Source: Longimycelium tulufanense (GTDB lineage Bacteria > Actinomycetota > Actinomycetes > Mycobacteriales > Pseudonocardiaceae). From it: 64,000 nt of DNA. Location of the stretch: NCBI RefSeq assembly GCF_014645795.1, contig NZ_BMMK01000003.1, forward strand, positions 146,379-210,378, given 5' to 3'. Made by a program: the position numbers and the translations under genes. Shown here piece after piece: positions 11,058 through 19,831 of this stretch (positions are counted from its first letter, which is position 1; the number at the start of each line of letters is the position of its first letter). The notes beneath the pieces were generated by a model that did no database searches, was not told where the DNA came from, and was given only the letters and a program-made list of their open reading frames with translations.

Positions 11058-12728
11058 GTGAGCCGAGGATGTATCCGCCTGTTGGCGCTTACCGCCGTCA
11101 CCCTGTTCCTGTCCGCCTGCGGCGGCGTGGGAGGCAACGGGACCGGCGTGGGTCCGGAGATCGGCCACAACGACATCGCCCCGCGCCAGCCCGAACATCT
11201 GGTGGACGGCGGCGAGCTGCGGTGGCCGGTGTCCTCGTTTCCCGACAACTTCAACTACCTGCACGTCGACGGTAACGAGCGCGGTGTCTACGAGATCGTG
11301 GCGGCGATCCTGCCGACGCCGGTGCGGTTCGCCGCGGACGGTTCGGTGCAGCCGAACCCGGACTACGTGGAGTCGCTCGAGCTCACCGGTCGGGACCCGC
11401 AGGTGGTCACCTACCGGCTCAACCCGCGTGCTCGCTGGTCCGACGGCACTCCGGTGACGTGGCGGGACTTCCGGTCGCAGTGGCTGGCGATGCGGGGCAC
11501 CGACGCGGCGTTCCGGATCGTCGCGGCCAACGGCTACGAGCGGATCGGCGACATTGCGCGCGGTGTCGACGACTTCGAGGTGCGGATGACCTTCACCGAG
11601 CGGTTCGCCGACTGGAAGGCGGTCTTCGACGTCCTCTACCCGCAGCGCATGACCTCGGATCCGAACCTGTTCAACGTCGGCTGGAAGAACCAGGTTCCGG
11701 TCACGGCCGGCCCGTTCCGGGTGGAGCGGATCGACCGGACGGCGAAGACGGTCGCGCTGGCGCGGGACCCGAACTGGTGGGGTGAGCGGCCCCGGCTGGA
11801 GCGGATCTTCTTCCGCACCGTGCCGCCGGACGCGCAGGTGGACGCGTTGGCCAACGGGGAGTTGGACTTCGCCGACATCGGCGACGACGTGAACGCCTTC
11901 CAGCGGGCATCGGGTCTGCCGCGGGTCGAGATCCGCCGGGCGTCGGCCCCGCACATCCGGCAGATCACCTTCAACGGTGGCCGCGGTTCGGTGTTGGCGG
12001 ACCAGGAGTTGCGGCTGGCGCTGCAGCGGGCGATCGACCGCCGGGCGATCACCAGCGCGCTGGTCGGCCGGATCGACCCGGGTGCCCGGCCGCTGGGCAA
12101 CCACATCTATGGCCGGGAGATGCGGTACTACCGGGACAACTCGCAGATCGTGGCCTTCGACCCGGAGGCGGCCATGCAGAAGCTGGACGAGCTGGGGTGG
12201 CGGAGGGACGGGGACGTTCGGCGCAAGGACGGCCGGGAGTTGCGGATCCGGGACGTTGTGCCGGCCCGGAAGCCCAGCAGCGAGCAGGAGGCCAAGCTGG
12301 TGCAGCAACAGCTCGGCCGGATCGGGGTGCGGGTCGACATCGTCCGGGTGCCGGGTGACGACTTCTTCGACAAGTACGTGAACGTGGGCGACTTCGACAT
12401 CACCCATTTCGGCTGGGTCGGCACGTCCTTCCCGATCAGCTCGAAGGCGTCCATCTACAGGGTGCAGGACCAGGTGCGGCAGAACTACGGCCGGATCGGG
12501 AACGAGACCATCAACCAGCTGTTCGACGCGGCGAGCCGAGAGCTGGACGAGCAGCGGGCCGCGGAGCTGGCGAACCGGATCGACGAGGAGATCTGGAGGT
12601 CCGGGCACTCCCTGGTCACCTACCAGCGACCGGACGTGGTGGCGGTGCGGCGGGGCCTGTCCAACCTGGGTGCTCGTGGCTTCATGAACCCGCCGCTCTA
12701 CACCAGGATCGGTTACGTCCAAGGCTAG
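11058..12728 (+). CDS. ABC transporter substrate-binding lipoprotein, family 5 (second copy)
   Basis: Paralogue of the preceding lipoprotein, 556 residues, with clear collinear similarity. Shared segments include GNETINQLFDAAS versus GNDTINAMFDEAS, and RIDEEIWRSGHSL versus RIDEEVWKSGHSL. The signal peptide ends in lipobox LSAC. GTG start. It lies beyond a hairpin terminator and is likely to have its own promoter in the 145 bp before it. Two binding proteins for one permease set suggests a widened or switched substrate range; this is inference. Confidence 0.9.
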   Translation: MSRGCIRLLALTAVTLFLSACGGVGGNGTGVGPEIGHNDIAPRQPEHLVDGGELRWPVSSFPDNFNYLHVDGNERGVYEIVAAILPTPVRFAADGSVQPNPDYVESLELTGRDPQVVTYRLNPRARWSDGTPVTWRDFRSQWLAMRGTDAAFRIVAANGYERIGDIARGVDDFEVRMTFTERFADWKAVFDVLYPQRMTSDPNLFNVGWKNQVPVTAGPFRVERIDRTAKTVALARDPNWWGERPRLERIFFRTVPPDAQVDALANGELDFADIGDDVNAFQRASGLPRVEIRRASAPHIRQITFNGGRGSVLADQELRLALQRAIDRRAITSALVGRIDPGARPLGNHIYGREMRYYRDNSQIVAFDPEAAMQKLDELGWRRDGDVRRKDGRELRIRDVVPARKPSSEQEAKLVQQQLGRIGVRVDIVRVPGDDFFDKYVNVGDFDITHFGWVGTSFPISSKASIYRVQDQVRQNYGRIGNETINQLFDAASRELDEQRAAELANRIDEEIWRSGHSLVTYQRPDVVAVRRGLSNLGARGFMNPPLYTRIGYVQG

Positions 12729-13073
12729 GCGCGATCGGTCGCGCCGGTCAGTCGATCGCGTGCGGGGAGGGCCGCCGGTTGCGTGTTCCTACGCTGGGGA
12801 CGCCCCCACCCTCCCGGGTTTGCGCAGCCCACGGCCAGCCTATCAGCGGGAAGCCACAGGTCAAGGTCGTGATCGCGGGCTGTGGACTGATCTTGGGGTG
12901 GTGGATAACTGGCTTGGTTCGCTCAGCATCGGCCAGCCGCGCTCGCGGGATCACGGAGCAAGGAGCCGTGACATCGGCGATGTCACTCCTCATGCCCTCC
13001 GGGACGGGCTCGTCGACGTCCTGCGAAACAGGCTCGGCACGGGACGGCCGCGAGGGGGCGGGAGGATGGCCGG
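12729..13073. other. gene-free stretch, 345 bp
   Basis: No reading frame here has convincing coding character in either direction, and no RNA gene was recognised. It probably holds the 3' region of the binding-protein gene and the promoter of the membrane protein at 13074. Confidence 0.5.
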
Positions 13074-14024
13074 GTGAGCGCGCCACGGATCGTCCCCACC
13101 GGGCATCCTCGGTCGTGGGCCCGCCCGGTCCGACATCTCGTTGCCGTGACCGGGTTGGTGGCCGTGGTGTGCGTGCTGGTGATCGGCGTGTCCGTGATCG
13201 CCCTGACGACGTCACTCGCCGAGACACGTCCGCTGTCGGCGCGGGCTTGGGGGGAGGCCACCCGGGTGGCCGACGATGCGGTTGACGTGTCGTGGCCGAT
13301 GCCGGATGGGAGCCAGCGAACGGCTCGGGTGGCGGTCACGGATCCGGGCTCGGTGGTCGGCCGGGTGCCGGTGGCCTATGACCCGCAGGACCCTGCCCGT
13401 GCGGTCGTTCCCGGTGCCGCCCTGCTGGTTCGTGCCGACCGCGCATCGAGCGGGATCGCGTTCGGCGGGCTGGTGTTGGTGGGGGTGGCGGCGTTGACCC
13501 TGACCCGGTTGGCCTCGTGGGCACGGGTCGCGCGCCGGCCGGCGCGCACGGCGCGGGTCCGGCGGGTACGGGTGCATCGCGGGCTCTTGGCACGCACGTG
13601 GCTGGAGACGGAAGACGAGCCCCGGCGCTGGATTCCGGTCGCGTTCGATCCCGTGCTCGTTGTCATCCCCTCCCCCACCGAGGTGTTGCTACACGGCGAT
13701 CCACTGCGGGACAGGACCGTGGCGGCACGCGTGGGAGCGGCGTGGCTGCCGCCGTCGGGCCGGGTGGCGACGCACGAGCCCGGGGGCCGAGTGATCGACT
13801 TTCCCACGCGCCCGGATGAGACGGCAGCGGTCCGGGCGGCCGTCACGGGCCGCCCGCTTCGGCAGCTGCGCATGGACGCCGTGCTGGTGGTGCCGGCGCC
13901 CGTGGTCGGGCTGCTGTGGGCCTATCTCGATGGTGGGGGCTTCCCGGTGTGGGTGGCGGCGACCGCGGTGGCCGCGGCGCTGGGGCTCTGGTGGGCTGCC
14001 TTCCGCGGATCTGACCCCTCCTGA
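13074..14024 (+). CDS. DUF3592-like membrane protein
   Basis: A 316-residue predicted membrane protein with one N-terminal helix (VAVTGLVAVVCVLVIGVSVIAL). An extracytoplasmic segment follows with VPVAYDPQDPARAVVPG, the kind of motif seen in DUF3592 proteins. A second helix lies around residues 125-145 and two close C-terminal helices around 265-310. GTG start. Neighbours give no functional hint. The family assignment is by pattern recognition only. Confidence 0.7.
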   Translation: MSAPRIVPTGHPRSWARPVRHLVAVTGLVAVVCVLVIGVSVIALTTSLAETRPLSARAWGEATRVADDAVDVSWPMPDGSQRTARVAVTDPGSVVGRVPVAYDPQDPARAVVPGAALLVRADRASSGIAFGGLVLVGVAALTLTRLASWARVARRPARTARVRRVRVHRGLLARTWLETEDEPRRWIPVAFDPVLVVIPSPTEVLLHGDPLRDRTVAARVGAAWLPPSGRVATHEPGGRVIDFPTRPDETAAVRAAVTGRPLRQLRMDAVLVVPAPVVGLLWAYLDGGGFPVWVAATAVAAALGLWWAAFRGSDPS

Positions 14025-14114
14025 CCACCGGGTCAGGCCGGCCGCGACGTATCGGCCGTTCCGACGGGGCCGGGCGGGGGCCTCGGCCATAGCCGCCGCC
14101 ACCGAGCGTGTCAA

Positions 14115-14127
14115 TTACGGTACGTAA
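14115..14127. promoter_or_regulatory. inverted repeat and -10-like element upstream of the small Cys4 gene
   Basis: TTACG-GTA-CGTAA is a 5-bp inverted repeat, overlapped at its right end by TAAGAT, a good -10 candidate. It sits about 100 bp upstream of the GTG at 14226 in otherwise GC-rich DNA. The combination suggests a regulated promoter; no regulator is identified. Confidence 0.35.
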
Positions 14128-14225
14128 GATTACCGCTACTGGGTGTTCTCGGTTGGCCGGCCCGGTGAAGTCGCCCGCTTCGGGTGGCCGGGCCCGGGCC
14201 GGGCCGTCAACCTCGGAGGTGGTCG

Positions 14226-14516
14226 GTGGTTCAGCACGCAAGTGACCCGGTCGGGGAGGTGCTGACGGTGCAGGTCAGGTGGCTGCAGGACAAGCTGTCG
14301 GACAAGGTTCACGACAAAGTGCACGACAAGTTGCAGAACAAGTGGGTCGTGCGTACCCGGGCATGGGTGGCCGGAATGCCCGAGGACGACCTGCGAACCG
14401 TGGACAAGTGCATGGTGTGCGAAAAGCCGTTGAAGCGGCATCGCAACGTGGCCGGGGACGGCCGGGTGTGCTCACCGGAATGCGCCCTGGTCTGGACGGA
14501 GAAGCTGGACGCCTGA
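14226..14516 (+). CDS. small protein with DK-repeat helix and Cys4 metal-site pattern
   Basis: Unrecognised 96-residue protein. GTG at 14226 follows GGAGGTGG. After about 20 residues there is a four-residue repeat: DKLS-DKVH-DKVH-DKLQ-NKW, a charged amphipathic-helix pattern. The C-terminal half has CMVC followed about 20 residues later by CSPEC, a CxxC...CxxxC arrangement suitable for one zinc ion. There is no signal peptide or membrane helix. The gene stands alone between a membrane protein and the oppositely oriented tRNA gene. It could be a nucleic-acid or protein adaptor; no function is claimed. Confidence 0.75.
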   Translation: MVQHASDPVGEVLTVQVRWLQDKLSDKVHDKVHDKLQNKWVVRTRAWVAGMPEDDLRTVDKCMVCEKPLKRHRNVAGDGRVCSPECALVWTEKLDA

Positions 14517-14623
14517 GCGGACCGACGCCGGTGGTTTGCGCCCGGGTAAGGGCAATCGGGCGCACCGGCCACCGGGAGGAGAACGACGAGCCGAACCGGC
14601 ATGCAAATCGTGGAAAAGCAGAG

Positions 14624-14662
14624 AAAAAGGTGCTGCCCCTCATCGGAATGAGGGGCAGCACC
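14624..14662 (-). terminator. intrinsic terminator of the initiator tRNA gene
   Basis: A perfect 15-bp stem (14629-14643 with 14648-14662) closes a four-base loop, and on the minus strand is followed by TTTTT. It begins four bases after the tRNA 3' end. This is the most canonical rho-independent terminator in the window. Confidence 0.92.
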
Positions 14663-14666
14663 TCCG

Positions 14667-14743
14667 TGGTAGCGGGGGCAGGATTCGAACCTGCGACCTC
14701 TGGGTTATGAGCCCAGCGAGCTACCGAGCTGCTCCACCCCGCG
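14667..14743 (-). tRNA. initiator tRNA-Met (CAT anticodon)
   Basis: The minus strand folds as a 77-nt tRNA with encoded CCA. The anticodon stem-loop is TGGGCTCATAACCCA, giving anticodon CAT flanked by three G-C pairs (GGG/CCC), the hallmark of bacterial initiator tRNA. The acceptor stem starts CGCGGGG with C1 unpaired against U72, again an initiator feature. The T-arm is GGTTCGAATCC. It is a single gene with its own terminator downstream. Confidence 0.95.
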
Positions 14744-14818
14744 TCGACGTCACTTACTTTACGTGCTGGTGACGCGGGCGTGCAAATCAGGTGGCCGCGG
14801 GGTGATGTGACCTCCGGC

Positions 14819-17785
14819 TCATCCGCCCGGCGGCGGGTTCTGCTGGCCCGGCTGTCCGCCGCCCGAGGAGCCCTTGGCCTGCTCGAACCGCTTCGTGGCC
14901 TCGTCGAGCTCCTTGTATGCCTGGCCGAGCTGGGCGAAGTCGCCGGACTGCTGTGCCTTGCGGATCTTCTCCAGCGCGTTGGCGATGTCCTGCACCGCCT
15001 TGCTCAGCTCCGGGTTCGGCTGCCCGTCACCGGGAGGCGGCGTGGCATCGCCCGGCGGTGGTGTGGTCTCCGACGGGGGCTGCTGTCCCTGGTCCGGCTC
15101 GGTCACGTTGGACCCGGCACCCTTGCCGAACACCTGGTCCAACGCCTTGGCCAGGGTCTCGGCGTAGCCGACCTTCCCACCGAAGCTCACCAACACCCGG
15201 GCCACCTGCGGGAACGACGAGTTCTGCTGGCTGCGTTCGATGTAGACCGGCTCCACGTAGAGCAGGCCGCCGGCGACCGGCAGGGTCAGCAGGTTGCCGT
15301 ACACCACCTTGGTTTGCCGCTGCTGCCACAGGTTGAGCTCGCGGGACACCTCCGAAGAGGACACGAACTGGGTCTGTACCTGTTGCGGGCCCTTGGTCTG
15401 GGTGTCCGACGGCAGCTGCAAAACCCGGAGTTTCCCGTAGTTTTCCGGATCGGAGCTGGCCGAGACGTAGGCCGACATGAACTCCCGGCGCAGGCTCACC
15501 AGGGCGCTCGTCAGCTGGAACTCCAGCTGGTTGCTCTTGGTGGGGTTACCGGCCAGCACGTAGTACGGCGGCTGGGCCTGCTGGCCCTGCGCGTCGGTCG
15601 TCGGGTCCGAGGGGACGTCCCAGAAGGACACCGTCGAGTAGAACTCGCGCGGGTCGGACACGTGGTACCGGGCCAGCAGGTCACGCTGGACCTTGAACAG
15701 GTCCTCCGGGTAGCGGAAGTGCGCGCGCAGCGAGTCCGAGATCTCGCTGGAGGGCTTGACCACCCCGGGGAAGACGCCCCTCCACGCCTTGAGGACCGGG
15801 TCCTTCTCGTCGACCGCGTACAGGTTCACCGTGCCGTCGTAGGCGTCCACCACGGCCTTGACCGAGTTGCGGATGTAGCTGATCGTCTTGTTCGGCTGCT
15901 TCCGCACCCCGGTGAGGGTGTCCGTCGTGGCCTCCCCGAGCGCGGTGCGCTGCGCGTACGGGTAGTTGTCCAGGGTGGTGTAGCCGTCGACGATCCACAC
16001 CATCCGCCCGTCGACCACGGCCGGGTAGGGGTCGCCGTCCACCGTCAGCCACGGAGCGACCGCGCTGACCCGGTCCCGCGGGTCACGCTTGAAGATGATC
16101 TTCGAGTTCTCCCCGATCGCGTCGGAGAACAGCAGGTTCCGCTCGCCGTAGTGCGCGGCGAAGATCAGCCGGTTGAACCAGTCGCCGACCGGCACCCCGC
16201 CCTTGCCGGTGTAGGTGTAGCGGGTGGCGTCGGTGTCGTACTCGCGCGGCGCCTGGCCGTCCCGGCCGCCGACGATCGCGTAGTCGGTGACCAGCTCGCC
16301 GTAGTAGACGCGTGGCTGGTCGACCTTGATGTCGCCCTGGTTGATCGGGTGTTCCTTGTTACCCGACAGCTCGCTGACGGTGAAGACGGGGTAGCCGCCC
16401 TCGCCGCCGGCGTCCTTCAGCGCCGAGTTGACCGTGTTCGCCGGAGCCGCGACGAAGCCGTTGCCATGCGTGTACACCAGGTGCCGGTTGATCCAGTCGC
16501 GCTGGTTCGGGGCCAGCCCGTTGGTGTTGATCTCTCGCGCGGCGACGATGTAGTCCTGCGTCTTGCCGTTGACCGTGTAGCGGTCGATGTCCAGCTTCTC
16601 CGGGAAGCCGTAGAAGTTACGGCGCTGCTGGAGCTGGGTGAACGTGCGGGACAGCACGCCGGGGTCGAGCAGCCGGACGTTCGGGATGGTGACCTTCTCG
16701 TCGCGGATCTCGCTCGGCGAGGCGTCCGACTTCCCCTCGTAGCGCTCGTAGGTCACGTTCTCCGAGGTGATGTTGAACGCCTGCCGGGTGGCGGCGATGT
16801 TGCGTTCGATCGACGCCGCCTCCTTCTCGTTGGCGTTCGGCTTGACCGAGAACTGCTCCAGGATCGCCGGGAAGGCTGCGCCGACCAGCAGGCTGGACAG
16901 CAGCAACAGCACTGCCGAGATCGCCGGCAGCTGCAGGTTGCGCAGGAATGCGCCGGCGAAGAACGCGACCGCGCAGAAGATCGCGATGATCAACAGGATC
17001 AGCTTCGCGGGCAGGACCGCGTGCAGGTCGGTGTAGCTGGCGCCGGTGAAGCGGTCGTTGCGGCCCGAGTACAGCAACGCGTAGCGGTCGAAGAAATAGG
17101 CGGCGGCCTTGAGCAGCACGAAGATGCCGGCCAGCACCGCGAGCTGGACGCGGGCGGGGACCGCGAGCTGGCCACGGGTGCCGCGGCCGCCCAGGCGGAT
17201 GCCGCCGAAGAGGTAGTGCGCGACCAGGGCGGCGAAGAAGGACACCGCGACCGCGACGAAGGCCCAGGACAGCAGCCACCGGTAGAACGGCAGCTGGAAG
17301 GCGTAGAAGCCGATGTCCTTGCCGAACTCGGGGTCGGTGACGCCGAAGCTGGTGCCGTTGAGGAACAGCTGCACGAGCCGCCAGTCGCCCTGGGCGGCGA
17401 CGGCCGCGATCAACCCGATCAGCACCGGCACGCCGATCCCGAAAAGCTTCAGCCGGGTGACCACGAACGAGCGATAGCGGGAGACCGGATCATCCGGTCC
17501 GGTGACGGGAACGAAGATCGGCCGGGTCCGGTAGGCGATCGCCAGGTTGAGCGCCACCAGGCCGCCGACCACCACGCCGGCGGAGACGAACAGGGCGATC
17601 CGGGTGAGCAGCAGGGTGCCGAACACCGACCGGTAGCCGACCTCGCCGAACCACAGCCAGTCGATGTAGGTGTTGAGCAGGCGCGAGCCGCTGACCAGCA
17701 CGAGCAGCAGCACGGCCGCGAGAATGAGCAGGATCCGACTGCGCTTGGACAGCTTCGGCAGTCCGACCGGGGGCCGCATGGCCAC
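14819..17785 (-). CDS. UPF0182 family membrane protein (Rv3193c-like)
   Basis: A very large protein (988 residues) with seven predicted helices in the first third, beginning with ILLILAAVLLLVLVSGSRLL and including the conserved TYIDWLWFGEVGY. A long extracytoplasmic domain follows, and the C-terminus ends in a Gly/Pro/Gln-rich tail. GTG at 17785 has AGGAG eight bases upstream, so the open frame beyond it is excluded. The function is unknown; relatives are essentially actinobacterial. It is divergent from the PPA1309-like gene with about 150 bp between them. Confidence 0.92.
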   Translation of the reverse strand: MAMRPPVGLPKLSKRSRILLILAAVLLLVLVSGSRLLNTYIDWLWFGEVGYRSVFGTLLLTRIALFVSAGVVVGGLVALNLAIAYRTRPIFVPVTGPDDPVSRYRSFVVTRLKLFGIGVPVLIGLIAAVAAQGDWRLVQLFLNGTSFGVTDPEFGKDIGFYAFQLPFYRWLLSWAFVAVAVSFFAALVAHYLFGGIRLGGRGTRGQLAVPARVQLAVLAGIFVLLKAAAYFFDRYALLYSGRNDRFTGASYTDLHAVLPAKLILLIIAIFCAVAFFAGAFLRNLQLPAISAVLLLLSSLLVGAAFPAILEQFSVKPNANEKEAASIERNIAATRQAFNITSENVTYERYEGKSDASPSEIRDEKVTIPNVRLLDPGVLSRTFTQLQQRRNFYGFPEKLDIDRYTVNGKTQDYIVAAREINTNGLAPNQRDWINRHLVYTHGNGFVAAPANTVNSALKDAGGEGGYPVFTVSELSGNKEHPINQGDIKVDQPRVYYGELVTDYAIVGGRDGQAPREYDTDATRYTYTGKGGVPVGDWFNRLIFAAHYGERNLLFSDAIGENSKIIFKRDPRDRVSAVAPWLTVDGDPYPAVVDGRMVWIVDGYTTLDNYPYAQRTALGEATTDTLTGVRKQPNKTISYIRNSVKAVVDAYDGTVNLYAVDEKDPVLKAWRGVFPGVVKPSSEISDSLRAHFRYPEDLFKVQRDLLARYHVSDPREFYSTVSFWDVPSDPTTDAQGQQAQPPYYVLAGNPTKSNQLEFQLTSALVSLRREFMSAYVSASSDPENYGKLRVLQLPSDTQTKGPQQVQTQFVSSSEVSRELNLWQQRQTKVVYGNLLTLPVAGGLLYVEPVYIERSQQNSSFPQVARVLVSFGGKVGYAETLAKALDQVFGKGAGSNVTEPDQGQQPPSETTPPPGDATPPPGDGQPNPELSKAVQDIANALEKIRKAQQSGDFAQLGQAYKELDEATKRFEQAKGSSGGGQPGQQNPPPGG

Positions 17786-17938
17786 GGGGCACGCTCCTAC
17801 GGTCACTTCGACGGTACGGCCGGACGGCTGCCTGGCCAACCGCATGCCACGCCTGGTGGACACCCGTCCGCAATGTCCAACTCTAGAGAGGTATCTCGGG
17901 TTCCCGGATGCCCCCGTCGGCGGGGGTCCGGTGCCAAT

Positions 17939-18493
17939 ATGTCGGCCATGTCCCCCTCCGCAATCCCTGAAGAGCTAACCACTGCCCTTCCCGGCGCCGC
18001 CCGGGAGGTGGAGGACTACGTCTCCACCTCCGGGTGGGAGCAGCCGCCGCAGCTGTTCGCGCTGGTGCCGACCAAGGAGCTGCTGTCCCGCGAGCCGGGC
18101 CTGGCCGATCAGGTCGACCCGAACGCCGCGCTGACCCCGGTGGCGCAGGACCCGCTGCCCGCCGGCGACCTGGCCAGGTCGCTGGCCGCCATCGCCTGGC
18201 CGAATACCGTCGCGGGGTGCGCGTTGGCCCAGGAGATCCTGGTTCTTCCGCCGGAGGCGCAGGAGCAGCTGGCCGAGGTCGGTACCGACCCGGACCAGCT
18301 GCAGAAGGTCGCCGCCGAGCACCCGGAGCGGAAGGAGGCCCGGCTGGTCGCCGCGGTGCTGCGGGATGGCACGGAGGCGTGCGTGCTGCGGGTCCGCGGC
18401 AGCGGCGAGGAGCCCGACCAGGTGATCGAGCACACCGGTCTGGCCCCGAACCTGACCGAGGTGTTGCAGAACACGCTGAGCACGAAGTCCTGA
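17939..18493 (+). CDS. PPA1309 family protein
   Basis: A soluble, acidic 184-residue protein conserved in actinobacteria beside the UPF0182 and PDZ-protease genes. Recognisable segments are REVEDYVSTSGWEQPPQLFALVPT and IAWPNTVAGCALAQEILVLPPEAQ. ATG at 17939 is chosen; a second in-frame ATG at 17948 is possible. No catalytic motif is visible. It converges on the PDZ-protease gene, with a shared hairpin terminator between them. Confidence 0.85.
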   Translation: MSAMSPSAIPEELTTALPGAAREVEDYVSTSGWEQPPQLFALVPTKELLSREPGLADQVDPNAALTPVAQDPLPAGDLARSLAAIAWPNTVAGCALAQEILVLPPEAQEQLAEVGTDPDQLQKVAAEHPERKEARLVAAVLRDGTEACVLRVRGSGEEPDQVIEHTGLAPNLTEVLQNTLSTKS

Positions 18494-18531
18494 CGCGCGG
18501 ATCAGCTCGAGCGCGAAGTCCCTGGAAGACC

Positions 18532-18563
18532 GCGGGGGTCGCCCTTTGGTGGGCGGCCCCCGC
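18532..18563. terminator. bidirectional hairpin terminator
   Basis: GCGGGGGTCGCCC (18532-18544) pairs with GGGCGGCCCCCGC (18551-18563) with one G-U pair and a six-base loop. It lies between convergent genes and could end transcripts from both sides. Confidence 0.7.
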
Positions 18564-18725
18564 CCGTTCGTCTCGGATGCCGTCGGCCAGGTGCCGATCG
18601 TGGCCGCGGGGCGGAGATGCCACGGGCACCTGGGCTCAGCCTGCACCGAAACCACTTCCACCACGAGTACGCCAACAGGTCCCGCTCGTGCCAAGCCGGC
18701 TTTGGGGATCAGGTCCGTGTCGTCG

Positions 18726-19748
18726 TCAGGAGCAGCTGGGGACCGATCGGCCGGCCTGCAGGTCCTCCAGGGCCTTGACCGCGTCCCGCAGCGTGCTCAC
18801 CTTGACCAGGCGCAGGCCGTCGGGGGTGTGGCTGGCGGCCTCGGCGCAGTTGTCGGCGGGCACCAGGAAGAGCTCGGCGCCGGCCTCGCGGGCGGCGACC
18901 ATCTTGAACGGGATGCCGCCGATCGGGTTGACCTTGCCCTGGGTGTCGATCTCGCCGGTGCCGGCCACCGAGCGCCCGCCGGTCAGCTCGCCCGGGGTGA
19001 GCTTGTCCACGATGGCGAGGGCGAACACCAGCCCGGCCGACGGGCCGCCGACCTCGTCGAGACCGATGTCGATCTGGAACGGCACGTCCGGCCGGTCGAT
19101 CGGGATCACCCCGAGCAGGCCCTGGGTACGGTCCTCGGCGCGGCCCAGGGTGACCTGGGCGGTGCGCCGCTCCCCGTCGCGCCGGAACACCACCGGCACC
19201 TGTTGCCCGGGCTTGGTGTCGGTCAGTGCCTCCCGCACCTGCTCGGCGCGGCTGACGGCACGGCCGTTGACCTCCAGCAGCCGGTCACCGGGCTCGATCG
19301 TGCCGTCCACGGCGCCGCCCTTGGCGACCTCCCCGACCAACACCTTCGTCGGGTAGTCGAGGTAGCGCAGCGCGGCGACCTCGGCGCTGGTCTGGGAGTC
19401 CCGGAACGCCTTGGTGTTCTCCTGCTCGACTTCCTTCTGCGACTTGTCCGGGGGGAAGAACTCGTCGCGGGGGGCGAGCGCGTACCGGCCGCTGGCCCAC
19501 AGCCCGAACGCGCCGAACAGGGTGATCTCGTCGCTGACCGACACCGTGGTCATCGTCAGGTGGCCACCGACCGGCTGCTCCGGTTGGCCCTTGATCTGCA
19601 CGACCTCGCTGTCGTTGAATTTGCCGAGGGTGTCGTATGTGGGACCGGGGCCCAGCGCGACATAGGGCACCGTGACGAACGCGCCGAGCAGGCCGAGCGC
19701 CGCGACGAGCGCGAAGCTGACCACCAGCGTCCAGGTACGACGGCTCAC
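18726..19748 (-). CDS. membrane-anchored PDZ-Lon serine protease (YlbL/Rv3194c type)
   Basis: A 340-residue protein with a single N-terminal membrane anchor (residues 7-27), a PDZ domain near residues 125-215 (EPGDRLLEVNGRAV) and a C-terminal Lon proteolytic domain. The catalytic Ser lies in DEVGGPSAGLVFALAI and the catalytic Lys in GIPFKMVAAREAGA, so the Ser-Lys dyad is intact. GTG start. The active site faces outward according to topology. Substrates in actinobacteria are not established; in Bacillus, YlbL has been linked to degradation of a division inhibitor. Confidence 0.94.
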   Translation of the reverse strand: MSRRTWTLVVSFALVAALGLLGAFVTVPYVALGPGPTYDTLGKFNDSEVVQIKGQPEQPVGGHLTMTTVSVSDEITLFGAFGLWASGRYALAPRDEFFPPDKSQKEVEQENTKAFRDSQTSAEVAALRYLDYPTKVLVGEVAKGGAVDGTIEPGDRLLEVNGRAVSRAEQVREALTDTKPGQQVPVVFRRDGERRTAQVTLGRAEDRTQGLLGVIPIDRPDVPFQIDIGLDEVGGPSAGLVFALAIVDKLTPGELTGGRSVAGTGEIDTQGKVNPIGGIPFKMVAAREAGAELFLVPADNCAEAASHTPDGLRLVKVSTLRDAVKALEDLQAGRSVPSCS

Positions 19749-19831
19749 GAGCTCACAGACTACGGGCCGCTGCTTCTGGTCACCGTGAACCAGCCGGTAC
19801 GCCTGCTCCAGGCCCCGCGTACGGTGGACTC

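Noticed and set aside
14780..17938. 1237-codon plus-strand open frame opposite the UPF0182 gene
   Set aside because: The only real protein in it is its last part, the PPA1309-like gene at 17939. The rest is the antisense of UPF0182, a known artefact of high-GC coding sequence.
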